This document shows, one piece after another, positions 1 to 8,381 of a stretch of 64,000 bases of DNA (the stretch's first letter is position 1; every line of letters starts with the position of its first letter). Below the pieces are notes generated by a model that worked only from the letters and a program-made list of their open reading frames with translations, searched no databases and was not told the origin of the DNA. Origin of the DNA: Acidobacteriota bacterium (GTDB lineage: Bacteria > Acidobacteriota > Blastocatellia > UBA7656). The stretch covers positions 200,310 through 264,309 of the forward strand of contig JBBPIG010000007.1 in NCBI GenBank assembly GCA_038040445.1. The letters are read 5' to 3'. Both the position numbers and the translations under genes were made by a program.

Positions 1-366
1 CTGGGAACGATGACTTACGGGATCGCGGCTTACGTGATCTGCCGCAAGAGCGACGCCGAAGTGAAGAAGGAGATCGATCGCATCTGCGACGTAAAGGACA
101 CGGCCGGTTATTTTGGCTTCAAGGATTTCACCACGCAGAGCAAGCTCGAGCGCGAGTTGTCGTTGCGTGATTACAGCGTGTCGAATCGCGGCTTGCGAAG
201 CGGGCTCACGGGGACGCCGGAGCAAATCGCCGAGCGGGTGATCGAGTTTCGCTACGCGGGCGTCGAGATATTCTTGATGCAGATGAGCCCGATGAGAGAA
301 GAGATGGAGCGCTTTGCCGAAGAGGTGATTCCTTTAGTAAACTCTGGCCTCGCCGACTCTGCGTGA
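1..366 (+). CDS. LLM-class flavin-dependent monooxygenase, C-terminal part
   Basis: The frame is open at the left edge of the window, so only the last ~121 codons are present. The C-terminal residues (LTGTPEQIAERV, then an amphipathic helix and EEVIPLV) are typical of luciferase-like, FMNH2-dependent monooxygenases such as alkanesulfonate monooxygenase SsuD. In those enzymes this segment follows the TIM barrel and carries the threonine-glycine-threonine-proline turn before the final helix. The flavin and substrate pocket lies upstream and cannot be judged, so the substrate is unknown. The stop is at 364-366 and a short A-rich repeat follows before the next gene. Confidence 0.75.
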   Translation: MGTMTYGIAAYVICRKSDAEVKKEIDRICDVKDTAGYFGFKDFTTQSKLERELSLRDYSVSNRGLRSGLTGTPEQIAERVIEFRYAGVEIFLMQMSPMREEMERFAEEVIPLVNSGLADSA

Positions 367-375
367 GCTCAATTT

Positions 376-401
376 AACGCAAAGACGCAAAGACGCCAAG
401 A
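376..401. repeat. Short direct repeat of a CGCAAAGA-like octamer
   Basis: Three near-identical 8-bp units (CGCAAAGA, CGCAAAGA, CGCCAAGA) stand between the monooxygenase stop and the next start. Similar A-rich units recur near 41.5 kb and at both ends of the long hairpin near 44.4 kb, so this looks like one member of a dispersed repeat set. Confidence 0.5.
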
Positions 402-415
402 AAGAAGGGAGCGCT

Positions 416-1480
416 ATGCTTTTGAGACTAGCAACAAGAGCATTTCTTTTCGTGATTGTATCAATGTTGGCAATCGAGCCGGCTGCGTTTTCACAGCAGA
501 GACCCACCCCACCTGCCGACCCTGTACAGGAGCGCTTGCGGGCAATCGAAGAAGCGATCAGTTTCCTTCAGCAGGCGTTGTCGAAGGACGTCGATGACCT
601 GATGTGGATGCGGGCGTTGGATGACGTTGCGGTGGTCGATAAGGTCCGCTACACAGGGCCACCACCGCGAGTTATTCCTAACCCGACGGGCCAGGGTGCG
701 GGTAATCCGGTCATCATCACCGCCTACACATTCATGCCGAAGAAGTATGCAGCGTCGGCGAAGCTGCCGCTCGTCGTCTACGTGCATGGCGGCGTTCATG
801 GCAATTTCGAATCGACGGCGGTGCACATCGTTCGAGAGATGGTCGAACAGGGCTACGCAGTTATCGCGCCCGACTATCGGGGAAGCACAGGCTACGGGCG
901 TGAGTTCTGGCGATTGATCGACTATGGCGGATTAGAAGTTGACGATGTGTTTGGGGGCAAACAGTGGATGCTTGAGAACCACACGAACGTCGATCCCGAG
1001 CGAGTCGGCATCATCGGCTGGAGCCACGGCGGATTGATAACGCTGATGAACATCTTCGACCATCCGAAGGACTTCAAAGTAGCGTATGCCGGAGTGCCGG
1101 TGAGTGATCTTGTCGCGCGAATGGGATACAAGAGTCAGAGTTATCGCGAACTGTTCTCGGCGCCCTATCACATAGGCAAGACCGCCGATGAGAACGTCGC
1201 CGAATACCGCAAGCGCTCGCCTGCGTGGAACGCCGAGAAGCTTCAGACGCCGCTATTGATTCACACAAACACGAACGATGAAGACGTGAACGCGCTGGAG
1301 GTCGAGCATCTGATTGCGAAGTTGAAAGCGGCAGGGAAGCAGTTCGAGTACAAGATCTATCAGAACGCTCCGGGTGGGCACGCGTTCAACCGGCTGGATA
1401 CGAAGCTTGCGAAGGAGTCGCGGGCGGAGGTGTATAGATTTCTGGCTAAGTATTTGAGCCCGCCGAATGCTGTGAAGTGA
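416..1480 (+). CDS. Secreted prolyl-oligopeptidase-like (S9/alpha-beta hydrolase) protein
   Basis: A 354-residue protein with an N-terminal signal peptide (basic start, hydrophobic stretch, Ala-rich end near residue 26), so it is probably exported. The C-terminal two thirds form an alpha/beta hydrolase of the S9 type: oxyanion region VYVHGG, nucleophile elbow GWSHGG, an acidic residue in NTNDEDV and the catalytic His in PGGHAF. All three triad residues can therefore be placed. No beta-propeller domain is present, as in the shorter dipeptidyl-peptidase/acylaminoacyl-peptidase-like enzymes. The substrate may be a peptide or an ester and cannot be decided from sequence. A GGGAG ribosome site precedes the ATG. 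Confidence 0.8.
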   Translation: MLLRLATRAFLFVIVSMLAIEPAAFSQQRPTPPADPVQERLRAIEEAISFLQQALSKDVDDLMWMRALDDVAVVDKVRYTGPPPRVIPNPTGQGAGNPVIITAYTFMPKKYAASAKLPLVVYVHGGVHGNFESTAVHIVREMVEQGYAVIAPDYRGSTGYGREFWRLIDYGGLEVDDVFGGKQWMLENHTNVDPERVGIIGWSHGGLITLMNIFDHPKDFKVAYAGVPVSDLVARMGYKSQSYRELFSAPYHIGKTADENVAEYRKRSPAWNAEKLQTPLLIHTNTNDEDVNALEVEHLIAKLKAAGKQFEYKIYQNAPGGHAFNRLDTKLAKESRAEVYRFLAKYLSPPNAVK

Positions 1481-1588
1481 TGGTTAGGGTCGAGTTGAAT
1501 TGAACTTTCTGTGAGATGGGTCTTGTCTTGGCTGCCGATCAGCAGGACAATGAAGTCACACATCTGATTAGGAGCGAGCGAGAGTTAC

Positions 1589-2206
1589 ATGTCGGCTGAA
1601 ACAAAACGGCGCTACACCCTTGACGAATACCTGGCTCTTGAACGCGAGTCGGACGCGAGGCTTGAGTTCTGGGACGGTGAGGTGTTCGTGATGAGCGGCG
1701 GCACGCTCGGGCATGAGCGGGCCATGGGCAACGCGTTCGATCTGTTTCGTATTCAACTACGCGGCAGTGAGTGCACAGTCTTTGGTAGTAACATGCAGAT
1801 CAAGGTGCCAACAGCGCCGCCCTATCGCTATGCCGACGGCAGTGTAACGTGCGGGAGAGTTGAAGTCGAAAGATTCAACGGGAACGATCTGCTACTGAAT
1901 CCAGTTCTGATCTATGAAGTCCTCTCGCCGAGCACGGAAGCGTATGATCGCGGCGACAAGTTCACGCACTACAAATCGATCGCAAGTCTTCGCGAATACC
2001 TGCTTATTGCCCAGCACCGGCCGCACATCACGCACTTCGTGAGGAACGATGATGGCACCTGGAGCTACTCGGAAGTGAATGGCCTTGACGCGAGCCTTTA
2101 CCTGCCCTCGTTGGGTGTGACTCTGAGGCTCAGCGATGTTTATCAGAATGTCGAGTTCGAAAGTAGTTCTGGCCCAACGGCCGCGCTTTCAGGAAAGCTC
2201 GATTGA
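1589..2206 (+). CDS. Uma2 family (DUF820) restriction-endonuclease-fold protein
   Basis: A 205-residue protein matching the Uma2/DUF820 family. It opens with YTLDEYLALE, then has EFWDGEVFVMSGG, and its core contains LIYEVLSPSTEAYDRGDKF followed by HYKSI and LREYLLI. The family has a PD-(D/E)xK nuclease-like fold, and the expected acidic and lysine residues are present. The biological role of Uma2 proteins is not established. They are abundant, scattered genes in cyanobacteria, Acidobacteria and Planctomycetes. It stands alone between two unrelated genes. A second member lies at 26.2 kb. Confidence 0.85.
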   Translation: MSAETKRRYTLDEYLALERESDARLEFWDGEVFVMSGGTLGHERAMGNAFDLFRIQLRGSECTVFGSNMQIKVPTAPPYRYADGSVTCGRVEVERFNGNDLLLNPVLIYEVLSPSTEAYDRGDKFTHYKSIASLREYLLIAQHRPHITHFVRNDDGTWSYSEVNGLDASLYLPSLGVTLRLSDVYQNVEFESSSGPTAALSGKLD

Positions 2207-2225
2207 CCTCTAACTCGAAAAAGCG

Positions 2226-2807
2226 TCACAGCCTTGAATAGTAAGCTTCGCCTGCGCAGGCGCGACAGATCGTTCGGCCGTCGTGTAAGACTTCGCGGCG
2301 GTCGTTGATTCCTTCGCCGCACTCATCACACAGCACCCTTGAAACCGGCCTTCCAGGCTGATCCTGTGGTGGGAGGCTCACTCGGACGCTTTCGAGTTTG
2401 AAGAGTTCCTCATCGGGCAGCAGCTTGTAAGCGCGAAGCTGACGCTGGTATTTGTTTTCGATCTCGGGGAAAGCGCAGTCGGCCGCCTCGCGTGATGAGT
2501 CGAGCGCGACGACGCGCACGGCTTCACCGGTCTTGACGTTAAGAAACGTCGAGGCAAGCTTGCCATAGTCGAAGAACTTCAACGTGCGTTTGCCAAGCCT
2601 GCACCCGGTGACAGTGTTGACCGCATCGGCGGCACATCGGTCTATCTCGACGAATACGATCAGATTCTTGCGGTCGGCGCCGCGTGGGTCTTCTATGCCA
2701 ACCGCGCGGCATCCGAGCATCGCCATCCGCACGCCAAGCACCTGCCCGGCGCACATATGCCCATGAGATTGTTCGGCTCGTTGAAGAAGTTCGTCGAGCG
2801 ACTCCAT
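2226..2807 (-). CDS. FmdE-like protein with C-terminal zinc-ribbon motif
   Basis: The start is taken at the internal ATG (MESLDELL). The longer GTG reading at 2825 begins inside a repeat arm. Residues ~10-110 match the FmdE family, named after a subunit-like protein of formylmethanofuran dehydrogenase: [15 protein letters not shown] with conserved His and Cys, a CAADAV segment and [15 protein letters not shown]. The C-terminus carries a four-cysteine zinc motif (CDEC and CRAC). No fmd/fwd or methanopterin genes are nearby, so the role is open. FmdE-family proteins outside methanogens are often linked to molybdenum or metal handling. It is the last gene of a minus-strand run that starts at 7080. 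Confidence 0.75.
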   Translation of the reverse strand: MESLDELLQRAEQSHGHMCAGQVLGVRMAMLGCRAVGIEDPRGADRKNLIVFVEIDRCAADAVNTVTGCRLGKRTLKFFDYGKLASTFLNVKTGEAVRVVALDSSREAADCAFPEIENKYQRQLRAYKLLPDEELFKLESVRVSLPPQDQPGRPVSRVLCDECGEGINDRREVLHDGRTICRACAGEAYYSRL

Positions 2808-2817
2808 ATCGGGATTA

Positions 2818-2897
2818 TAGACCACGGATCACGCGGATTCGAGGGATTCTGCGCGGATCAGCGTAAATCCGTTCAATCCGCGTCATCCGTGGTCTAT
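2818..2897. repeat. Inverted repeat, 22-bp arms with one mismatch
   Basis: The left arm at 2818-2839 (TAGACCACGGATCACGCGG and continuing) is the reverse complement of the right arm at 2876-2897 with a single difference. The pair can form a long hairpin between the NamZ-like gene and the FmdE-like gene, and one arm covers the extreme 5' end of the longer FmdE reading. No T-run follows, so it is not a simple terminator. Confidence 0.7.
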
Positions 2898-2902
2898 TTT
2901 GT

Positions 2903-4072
2903 CTAGTCGTATAGAAGATAAGTTTCGCGCCGCGCGGCGAATTCATTCAAACCCACGCTCCAACTCTCTTCGATCTCGGCCACCGCGCTTCCTTCTTCTA
3001 TCTGCTCGCGTAGGCTCGAGCTTCCGTTGATCACATCAAACGGAAGCTTGTCGTAGACGTACTCATACGGCGGTTGCTTCCACTCGAAATGATCAGGATA
3101 GAGGCGACGAATTGTACTGACGATCGCCACGCCGGTGATGACAGGCTTGTATGCGCTCCGATCAGTCACGTGAATCTGAACGCCCCCGCAAAGATCATTG
3201 GCGAATTTGTGAAACGCCGGTTCGAAATGGAGCGGACGAAACACCACGCCGGGGAGGTTGTCTTGTTTCAACTCCTCGACCAGCTCCCAGGGATCGATGA
3301 AAGGCGCGCCAATGATCTCAAACGGTCGAGTGGCGCCTCGCCCCTCGGAGAGGTTCGTGCCTTCGATCATCACGCTGCCGGGGTAGACGACCGCGGTATC
3401 GACCGTGGGCATGTTCGGCGAAGGCATTACCCAGGGAAGCTCGGTGTCTTGATACCACATCTCGCGGCGCCAGCCTTCCATCTCGACTACCTCAAGCTCG
3501 CAGCCGATTCCGAATTCCCGATTGAACATCAACGCCAGCTCGCCAATCGTCATGCCGTGACGCATCGGGATCGGGAACATCCCGACGAACGATTGAAACT
3601 CAGATTCGAGCACGTTGGCTTCCATCTGAACTCCGTTGATAGGATTGGGCCGATCGAGCACGATGAATCGTTTGCCGAGTTCGCGCGCCGCCTCCATTGC
3701 CAGCGCCATCGTGTAGATGAAGGTGTAGACGCGCGTGCCGGCGTCCTGGATGTCGAAGACAAGGACGTCAACGCCCGCGAGCATTTCAGCGGAAGGCTTT
3801 CGCGTCTCGCCGTAGAGCGAATAAGCGGGCAGCCCCGTCCGCTTATCGCGGAACGTTCGCCACTCGATCATGTTGTCTTGAGTTTCGCCACGAATGCCGT
3901 GCTGCGGGCCGAAGAGCGCGGTGAGATTGATTCGAGGATGTTGATGAAATAAATCCGCAGCGTGCCGGAAGCGTGAGTCAATCGACGCGGGGTTGACGAT
4001 CAGCCCCACTCGCGCGGCGTCGAGCAAACCGAGCTTCGATTCGAGGATTATTTCGAGTCCAGTCTTTACCAT
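2903..4072 (-). CDS. DUF1343 protein, NamZ-like exo-beta-N-acetylmuramidase
   Basis: A 389-residue member of the DUF1343 family, whose characterised member NamZ releases terminal N-acetylmuramic acid from peptidoglycan fragments. Family signatures are all present: VGLIVNPAS near the start, [37 protein letters not shown] and [15 protein letters not shown], with the typical C-terminal half. No signal peptide is visible, so it may act in the cytoplasm, or a leader could be missing from this start. It lies downstream of an SDR, an MFS exporter and a peptidase C26 gene, separated from them by a repeat array. A link to cell-wall recycling is plausible, but no murQ or nagZ gene is in view. Confidence 0.85.
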   Translation of the reverse strand: MVKTGLEIILESKLGLLDAARVGLIVNPASIDSRFRHAADLFHQHPRINLTALFGPQHGIRGETQDNMIEWRTFRDKRTGLPAYSLYGETRKPSAEMLAGVDVLVFDIQDAGTRVYTFIYTMALAMEAARELGKRFIVLDRPNPINGVQMEANVLESEFQSFVGMFPIPMRHGMTIGELALMFNREFGIGCELEVVEMEGWRREMWYQDTELPWVMPSPNMPTVDTAVVYPGSVMIEGTNLSEGRGATRPFEIIGAPFIDPWELVEELKQDNLPGVVFRPLHFEPAFHKFANDLCGGVQIHVTDRSAYKPVITGVAIVSTIRRLYPDHFEWKQPPYEYVYDKLPFDVINGSSSLREQIEEGSAVAEIEESWSVGLNEFAARRETYLLYD

Positions 4073-4084
4073 TAAAGGCCTTCA

Positions 4085-4277
4085 GCTTTGAACTGGGGGT
4101 TCAGGGTTCCGGGTTCAGGGTTCCGGGTTCAGGTTTCAGGACTCAGGGTTCCAGTCTCGTAACCAAATATCAGAAACCAGAAACCCGAAACCCTGAACCC
4201 GAAACCCTGAACCCGAAACCCTGAACCCTGAACCCTGAACTCTGAACCCGGAACCCTGAACCCGAAACCCTGAACCT
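4085..4277. repeat. Heptamer array in inverted orientation (GAACCCT/GGTTCAGG type)
   Basis: From about 4090 to 4155 the strand carries degenerate GGTTCAG/GGTTCCG units, and from about 4170 to 4277 it carries the complementary series GAACCCT, GAACCCG, AAACCCT in strict 7-bp steps, at least twelve units. The two halves are reverse complements, so the locus can fold into a very long hairpin. It fills the whole gap between the SDR gene and the NamZ-like gene on the same strand. Confidence 0.85.
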
Positions 4278-4282
4278 CTTCC

Positions 4283-5056
4283 TTAACCACACAGCACCGA
4301 CCCCCCGTTTACATTAAGCACTTCACCGGTGATGTGGCTCGCGAGATCAGACGCGAGGAAGAGGATCGGCCCGGCGATTTCATCGGGTGTTGCGACTCGG
4401 CCGAGCGGAATCAACTCGCGAATCTTGCGGCGCTCTTTGGGATTGTTCAAAGCGTCCTCGGTCATGTCGGTCGCGACCCAACCGGGAGCTACACAGTTGA
4501 CGGTGATCCCGCGAGGCCCGAGCTCAGCCGCCAGCGATTTAGTCATCGAGATGATCGCGCCTTTTGTCGCCGCGTAGTGGGAATGAAACGGCTCGCCGCG
4601 CTGGCCCGCGGTCGAAGAGATGAGGATCATCGTGCCGCCTCGCTTCGGTATCATTACTCGGGCAGCCTCGTGACAACACGTGTAGATCGACTTGAGATTT
4701 ACGGTTATCGTTTCGTCCCATTCGCGCTCGGTCATCTCCTGGATCGCAGCTTCTTTCCAGATGCCCGCGTTTGCGACGAGGATATCGAGCGAACCGAAGC
4801 GAGCGACCGCGGTTTGAACCATCTTCCGGACGGCGGGTAAGCGCGAAACGTCCGCGCGAACGGGAACTGCCTCCGCGCCGAGCTTCTCACACTCGGCGGC
4901 GACGCGCAGGGCTGCACCGCGATCGCGGTTGTAGTTGAGAACCAATCCACGGATGCCGGCTCGAGCAAACTTGATTGCGGTAGCAGCGCCGATGCCGCGC
5001 GACGCTCCGGTGATGATAGCGACTTTGCCTGCGAGATTGATCATGTTACAGGCCAC
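4283..5056 (-). CDS. SDR family oxidoreductase (FabG-like)
   Basis: A 257-residue classical short-chain dehydrogenase/reductase. It has the Rossmann glycine motif TGASRGIG, the NAG motif in LVANAGI, catalytic Ser in ISSTAG and the YxxxK pair in YAATKGA, followed by the substrate-loop entry PGWVATDM. The cofactor loop (NYNRDR after the second strand) suggests NADP(H). It resembles 3-oxoacyl-ACP reductase FabG, but the same architecture serves many alcohol and sugar dehydrogenases. It starts 16 bp after the MFS gene and is probably in one operon with it. An internal ATG five codons in is an equally good start. Confidence 0.88.
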   Translation of the reverse strand: MACNMINLAGKVAIITGASRGIGAATAIKFARAGIRGLVLNYNRDRGAALRVAAECEKLGAEAVPVRADVSRLPAVRKMVQTAVARFGSLDILVANAGIWKEAAIQEMTEREWDETITVNLKSIYTCCHEAARVMIPKRGGTMILISSTAGQRGEPFHSHYAATKGAIISMTKSLAAELGPRGITVNCVAPGWVATDMTEDALNNPKERRKIRELIPLGRVATPDEIAGPILFLASDLASHITGEVLNVNGGSVLCG

Positions 5057-5072
5057 TAGTTCGAACGGCTTC

Positions 5073-6287
5073 TCAATCGCCGACTGCGCTTGCGGTTGCC
5101 AGATCCGACTCGACTATTCGGCGGTGAATGGGCTCGTCGCGCGGTAGAAGGTAAGCTAACACGACGGTGACCATCGTAACGGCCGAAGCGAAGATCAGCA
5201 CGTTGCGATAGCCGAACGCCGGCACGAACGTCGAAAGCGCCTGAGGTGCAAGCGCGCCCACTCCCCACGCCGCTCCCATCATCAATGCCGAGACGGTGCT
5301 GGTCTGACCGGGCACCAGTTCCTGAGCCATCGCTACGATGACCGGAATCGTGGCCAGCAACATGAATCCGCCAAGCCCGAGACAGACGACGCTCAACAGG
5401 CCGGTAGTTGCGAAAGAGCCAATCATCAACGGCCCCGCCAGCAAGCCCGAGTACAGGGTCACTGCGCGGCCGGAGAACCGCTCGGCGGTGAAGCCGCCGG
5501 CAATTCCGCCTACTCCTCCCAACAATAGAAACACAGTCAGCATGTTGCCCGTGTCCGTTAGCGAATAGCCCCGGTCCTCCAGCATGAAGGGCAGGTAGTT
5601 GTTGGTGGTCATCTGCAGGCCCGAGCGGATCACCGTGATTAGATAAAGCAGAGTGAGCGGCTTCCACGCAGTGCGCAGCGCGGCAAGCAGTTGCCACTTG
5701 ATCTTCTCAACCCCGGGCGCCGATGAGCTGTGCGCCGGGAGCGGCGGACATATTCGATAGAGCACGGCCGACATCAGCAAACCGGTTCCGACTAGGTAGT
5801 AGGAGTGCTCCAGACCGTAGGCCGAAACGACTCTGGTTATCACCAGCGGTCCGACTGCGAACCCGAGCGTGCCCACCGCTGAAAATAGCGCCATCCCGAC
5901 TCTGCGGCGGTCGCTTGCCGCTGTGGCCGCCATCGCCGCGCCTTGCGGATGAAAGGAGCCTATTCCTATCCCGCCGGCTACGAGCAAGACGATCAGAATC
6001 CCGTATGACGGCGCCAGCCCGATCATCGACACAAAGATGCCGGTGATCGCCGGGCCAAACACCGCGAAGGACCGCCTGAAGTATCGGTCTGAGATGAAGC
6101 CATAGACTGGCTGCATCAGCGAAGACGAAATCGCGTAGAGCGGCGCGAGCCAGAAGACCTGGGTCGCGGTGAGGCCGAGCTTGATTTTGATCAACGGCAG
6201 TAGCGGATAGATGATGCTCGAATAAGAATCGTTGACGAAGTGCCCTGCGCAAAGGGCGGCAAGTGTCAGCTTATCTCTTCTGCGCAT
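5073..6287 (-). CDS. MFS transporter, fosmidomycin-resistance (Fsr)-like
   Basis: A 404-residue protein of about twelve hydrophobic segments. The N-terminus (CAGHFVNDSYSSIIYPLLPL), the cytoplasmic loop GFISDRYFRR and GIGSFHPQGAA are characteristic of the Fsr branch of the major facilitator superfamily, which exports fosmidomycin and related small compounds. It sits in the inner membrane as a proton-coupled exporter by family analogy. It lies 31 bp after the peptidase C26 gene and 16 bp before the SDR gene on the same strand, so the three probably share a transcript. The natural substrate is unknown. Confidence 0.85.
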   Translation of the reverse strand: MRRRDKLTLAALCAGHFVNDSYSSIIYPLLPLIKIKLGLTATQVFWLAPLYAISSSLMQPVYGFISDRYFRRSFAVFGPAITGIFVSMIGLAPSYGILIVLLVAGGIGIGSFHPQGAAMAATAASDRRRVGMALFSAVGTLGFAVGPLVITRVVSAYGLEHSYYLVGTGLLMSAVLYRICPPLPAHSSSAPGVEKIKWQLLAALRTAWKPLTLLYLITVIRSGLQMTTNNYLPFMLEDRGYSLTDTGNMLTVFLLLGGVGGIAGGFTAERFSGRAVTLYSGLLAGPLMIGSFATTGLLSVVCLGLGGFMLLATIPVIVAMAQELVPGQTSTVSALMMGAAWGVGALAPQALSTFVPAFGYRNVLIFASAVTMVTVVLAYLLPRDEPIHRRIVESDLATASAVGD

Positions 6288-6318
6288 AGTGCCACGAAGT
6301 GATTAGGAGTGAGCGCTC

Positions 6319-7080
6319 TTATCTGTCAACTCTGACCGCGTCTTCGACGCGCGACGCCTGTCTGTCTCGCGCTACGACTATGAAGTGATTGAAGAGCGCT
6401 TGAGAGAGCAGATCGTCTTGCCAGCCGACCTCGGGATGCCATTGAACGCCGAGCACGAACTGATCGGGGCGCGTGTTGATGACTGCTTCGATGACTCCGT
6501 CGGGCGCCCAGGCAATAGGCTCGAGGTCCCGGCCGACAATATCGATAGCCTGATGATGATGGCTGTTGACGGTCGTGTGGGTTGAGTCGGCGAGCCTGGC
6601 GATGAGCGAGTCTTCGGTTATGTTGATCGAGTGCGAACGCCGCCAGAAGAGATCGCCTTGCATGTGCTTAAGCGGCTCCTTGACCTCGCTGTCTATGTCC
6701 TGAATGAGCGTACCGCCTCGGTAAACGTTCAGTGATTGAATGCCGAAGCAGATCGCGAGCACCGGCAGTTGTCTTGCTTCGGCCGCTGCGAGCAACAGCA
6801 TGTCGGTTTCGTCTCGACGGGGAACCACGGGTCCGAGTTTCGGTCTCGGCTCGTGCCCGTAACGGAGCGGATCGACGTCGTTGACCGCGCCCGAAAGGGC
6901 AATTGCGTCGACGTGCGCCATGACCGATTCGATGTAATCGGTTTCCGCAATCAACGGCAGCAGCAGCGGTGTGCCTCCCGCCGCATAGATCGCTTCGGCG
7001 TAAGTCTCGCGGAGCTCGTAGTAGAAAGTGTTCCAGTTATAACGGCAAGGTATGCCGATGATCGGCCTGTATTCGCTCAA
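6319..7080 (-). CDS. Gamma-glutamyl-gamma-aminobutyrate hydrolase family (peptidase C26)
   Basis: A 253-residue class I glutamine-amidotransferase-like hydrolase. It opens with PIIGIPCRYNW, has the substrate loop region LSGAVNDVDP, the nucleophile in LAICFGIQ and the catalytic His-x-Glu in QWHPEVGW. This is the PuuD/peptidase C26 pattern, in which gamma-glutamyl amide bonds are hydrolysed in the cytoplasm. No putrescine-pathway genes are nearby. Together with the NamZ-like gene and the exporter downstream, it could act on gamma-glutamyl compounds from other sources. It is the first gene of the minus-strand run, with an upstream region holding a TGTCAATT/AATTGACA palindrome. Confidence 0.85.
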   Translation of the reverse strand: MSEYRPIIGIPCRYNWNTFYYELRETYAEAIYAAGGTPLLLPLIAETDYIESVMAHVDAIALSGAVNDVDPLRYGHEPRPKLGPVVPRRDETDMLLLAAAEARQLPVLAICFGIQSLNVYRGGTLIQDIDSEVKEPLKHMQGDLFWRRSHSINITEDSLIARLADSTHTTVNSHHHQAIDIVGRDLEPIAWAPDGVIEAVINTRPDQFVLGVQWHPEVGWQDDLLSQALFNHFIVVARDRQASRVEDAVRVDR

Positions 7081-7177
7081 CTCGGGTTCCTTTCAAGCAT
7101 GGTTGCACTCAGGGAGCGACTGTCCCCGTGAGCTTCTGTTTTAGAGCAAGACTGAGAATAGCCCGCTGCACGAGACC

Positions 7178-7199
7178 TGTCAATTCTTCGTAATTGACA
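7178..7199. promoter_or_regulatory. Perfect 8-bp palindrome TGTCAATT/AATTGACA
   Basis: TGTCAATT and AATTGACA are separated by six bases in the space between the divergent peptidase C26 and thioredoxin genes. Each arm also contains a TTGACA box on one strand, so it may combine promoter and operator functions. No matching -10 box is obvious. Confidence 0.4.
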
Positions 7200-7265
7200 A
7201 GCCGGCTGTTGAAGCAACCAAGCTGTCGCGAGCCATAGTGGCGCCTTGGCCACATCATTGTCCTA

Positions 7266-7297
7266 GTTTTTCAATTAGCCTGGGCTAATGGAAAAAC
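7266..7297. promoter_or_regulatory. 15-bp dyad upstream of the thioredoxin-like gene
   Basis: GTTTTTCAATTAGCC is followed after two bases by GGCTAATGGAAAAAC, a dyad with one mismatch in 15. It is AT-rich in a GC-rich setting and lies 80 bp before the thioredoxin-like start. It could be an operator, or a terminator-like hairpin for leftward transcripts. Confidence 0.45.
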
Positions 7298-7375
7298 GAC
7301 AAAAACTATTGAGAAGCCGGTCTCGCCGCCCGATAATCGTCGAGCAAAGCCGCTCGCCCCCGAGCAGGACACTCG

Positions 7376-7936
7376 ATGAAAAAGACTCTTGCCTTGATTC
7401 TGGGGATCGCCATCGCATCGATCGCTATTTGCGCGCTTACCCACGCGCAGTCGAGCCCCGCGAGACGCACTCCGGTTCTAACGAACGACGATCTCAGTTC
7501 GGCAGCGCGCGAGGCAGTCCGTGCGCCCGCCGAGAGTGAGGCGCAACCTTCAACCCGCAGGGACCCCGAGGTTGTCCGCGGCCAAATCGCGTGGCAACGT
7601 GATCTTCGCCGCGCGCTCCAGATTGCGACCGCCGAAGGAAAGCTGATAGTAGCCGACGTGTACACAGACTGGTGCGGCTGGTGCAAGAAGATGGACAAGA
7701 CAATCTACACAGATCCGGCAATCGTTGCGCTGAGCCGGCAACAGGTGTTCGTCAAGGTGAACGCAGAGGACCGAGGAGAAGGTCAGAGCTTTGCTAAGGA
7801 CATGGGTGTCAACGGCTATCCGACTACGATAATTCTCGACGGACAAGGCAGAGTGTTGAACATCGCCGAAGGCTACATTCCGTCACCGCAGGCTTTTCTG
7901 GAATTCGTCGAACGAGCGCGCGGGCAAACAAGGTGA
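7376..7936 (+). CDS. Exported thioredoxin-fold protein (thioredoxin_7 type)
   Basis: A 186-residue protein with a signal peptide (MKKTLALILGIAIASIAI, cleavage after the Ala-rich end near residue 22). The mature part has a thioredoxin fold with redox motif WCGWCKKM preceded by VADVYTDW, then VFVKVNAED and the cis-proline turn GYPTTIILDG. This arrangement is the DUF255/thioredoxin_7 class found in periplasmic disulfide reductases and DsbD-like partners. It probably acts outside the cytoplasm. It stands alone between divergent and convergent neighbours. Confidence 0.85.
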   Translation: MKKTLALILGIAIASIAICALTHAQSSPARRTPVLTNDDLSSAAREAVRAPAESEAQPSTRRDPEVVRGQIAWQRDLRRALQIATAEGKLIVADVYTDWCGWCKKMDKTIYTDPAIVALSRQQVFVKVNAEDRGEGQSFAKDMGVNGYPTTIILDGQGRVLNIAEGYIPSPQAFLEFVERARGQTR

Positions 7937-7957
7937 TCTGCAATCGGTAGGACAACA

Positions 7958-8356
7958 TTATGCAGGTTGGGGCTTCAATCCACCTGCTCGCTTAGCTAGT
8001 TCGGCGATGTAAGAGGGCAGCTCAGCGAATCTGACATAGTTCTCGACGAAGGGTGGAATCTCTGAGTCCTCGACGTTTACGACAAGGGGCGTTACTCGCT
8101 TATGGAGTCCTAAAGCTGCACCCATTTCATATAAGACCCATGGGCTGTTGACGGAGTTGTCGGTGAGTATGACGATCACCTCATCGGCTTCCCTTAATGA
8201 ACGCGGGACTGACGCGGCTCCACTCTCTCCCCGCACCGTTTTTTCGACCGGGAAGACTCTAACCCCAGCTTCCTCGATCCGGCGTGCGAGATCCCGGGCA
8301 ACATCAATGTCTCTGTGGGTTGAACTGATGAATACTTTGTACGGCATATGTCCCAT
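7958..8356 (-). CDS. Single-domain TIR protein A
   Basis: A ~130-residue protein that is all TIR domain. The first strand is YKVFISSTHRD, then AADEVIVILTDNSV and SPWVLYEMGAALG, which carries the conserved WxxxE glutamate used by TIR NAD-cleaving enzymes. The box-like end is KRVTPLVV. Met4 is a slightly better start. It lies 25 bp after the second TIR gene on the same strand, so the two form one transcription unit. Stand-alone bacterial TIR proteins are often NADases or second-messenger synthases in phage defence (for example ThsB of Thoeris). No ThsA-like or nuclease partner is in view, so defence is only a possibility. Confidence 0.8.
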   Translation of the reverse strand: MGHMPYKVFISSTHRDIDVARDLARRIEEAGVRVFPVEKTVRGESGAASVPRSLREADEVIVILTDNSVNSPWVLYEMGAALGLHKRVTPLVVNVEDSEIPPFVENYVRFAELPSYIAELAKRAGGLKPQPA

Positions 8357-8381
8357 AGCTAGAGTCTGGTGTTTTGGCCGG

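Noticed and set aside
3074-3952. A 292-codon frame antisense to the NamZ-like gene
   Set aside because: No domain or ribosome site; the minus-strand DUF1343 protein is well supported.
4085-4277. Possible CRISPR array
   Set aside because: Units are only 7 bp, contiguous and inverted in two halves, without unique spacers of constant length and without cas genes.
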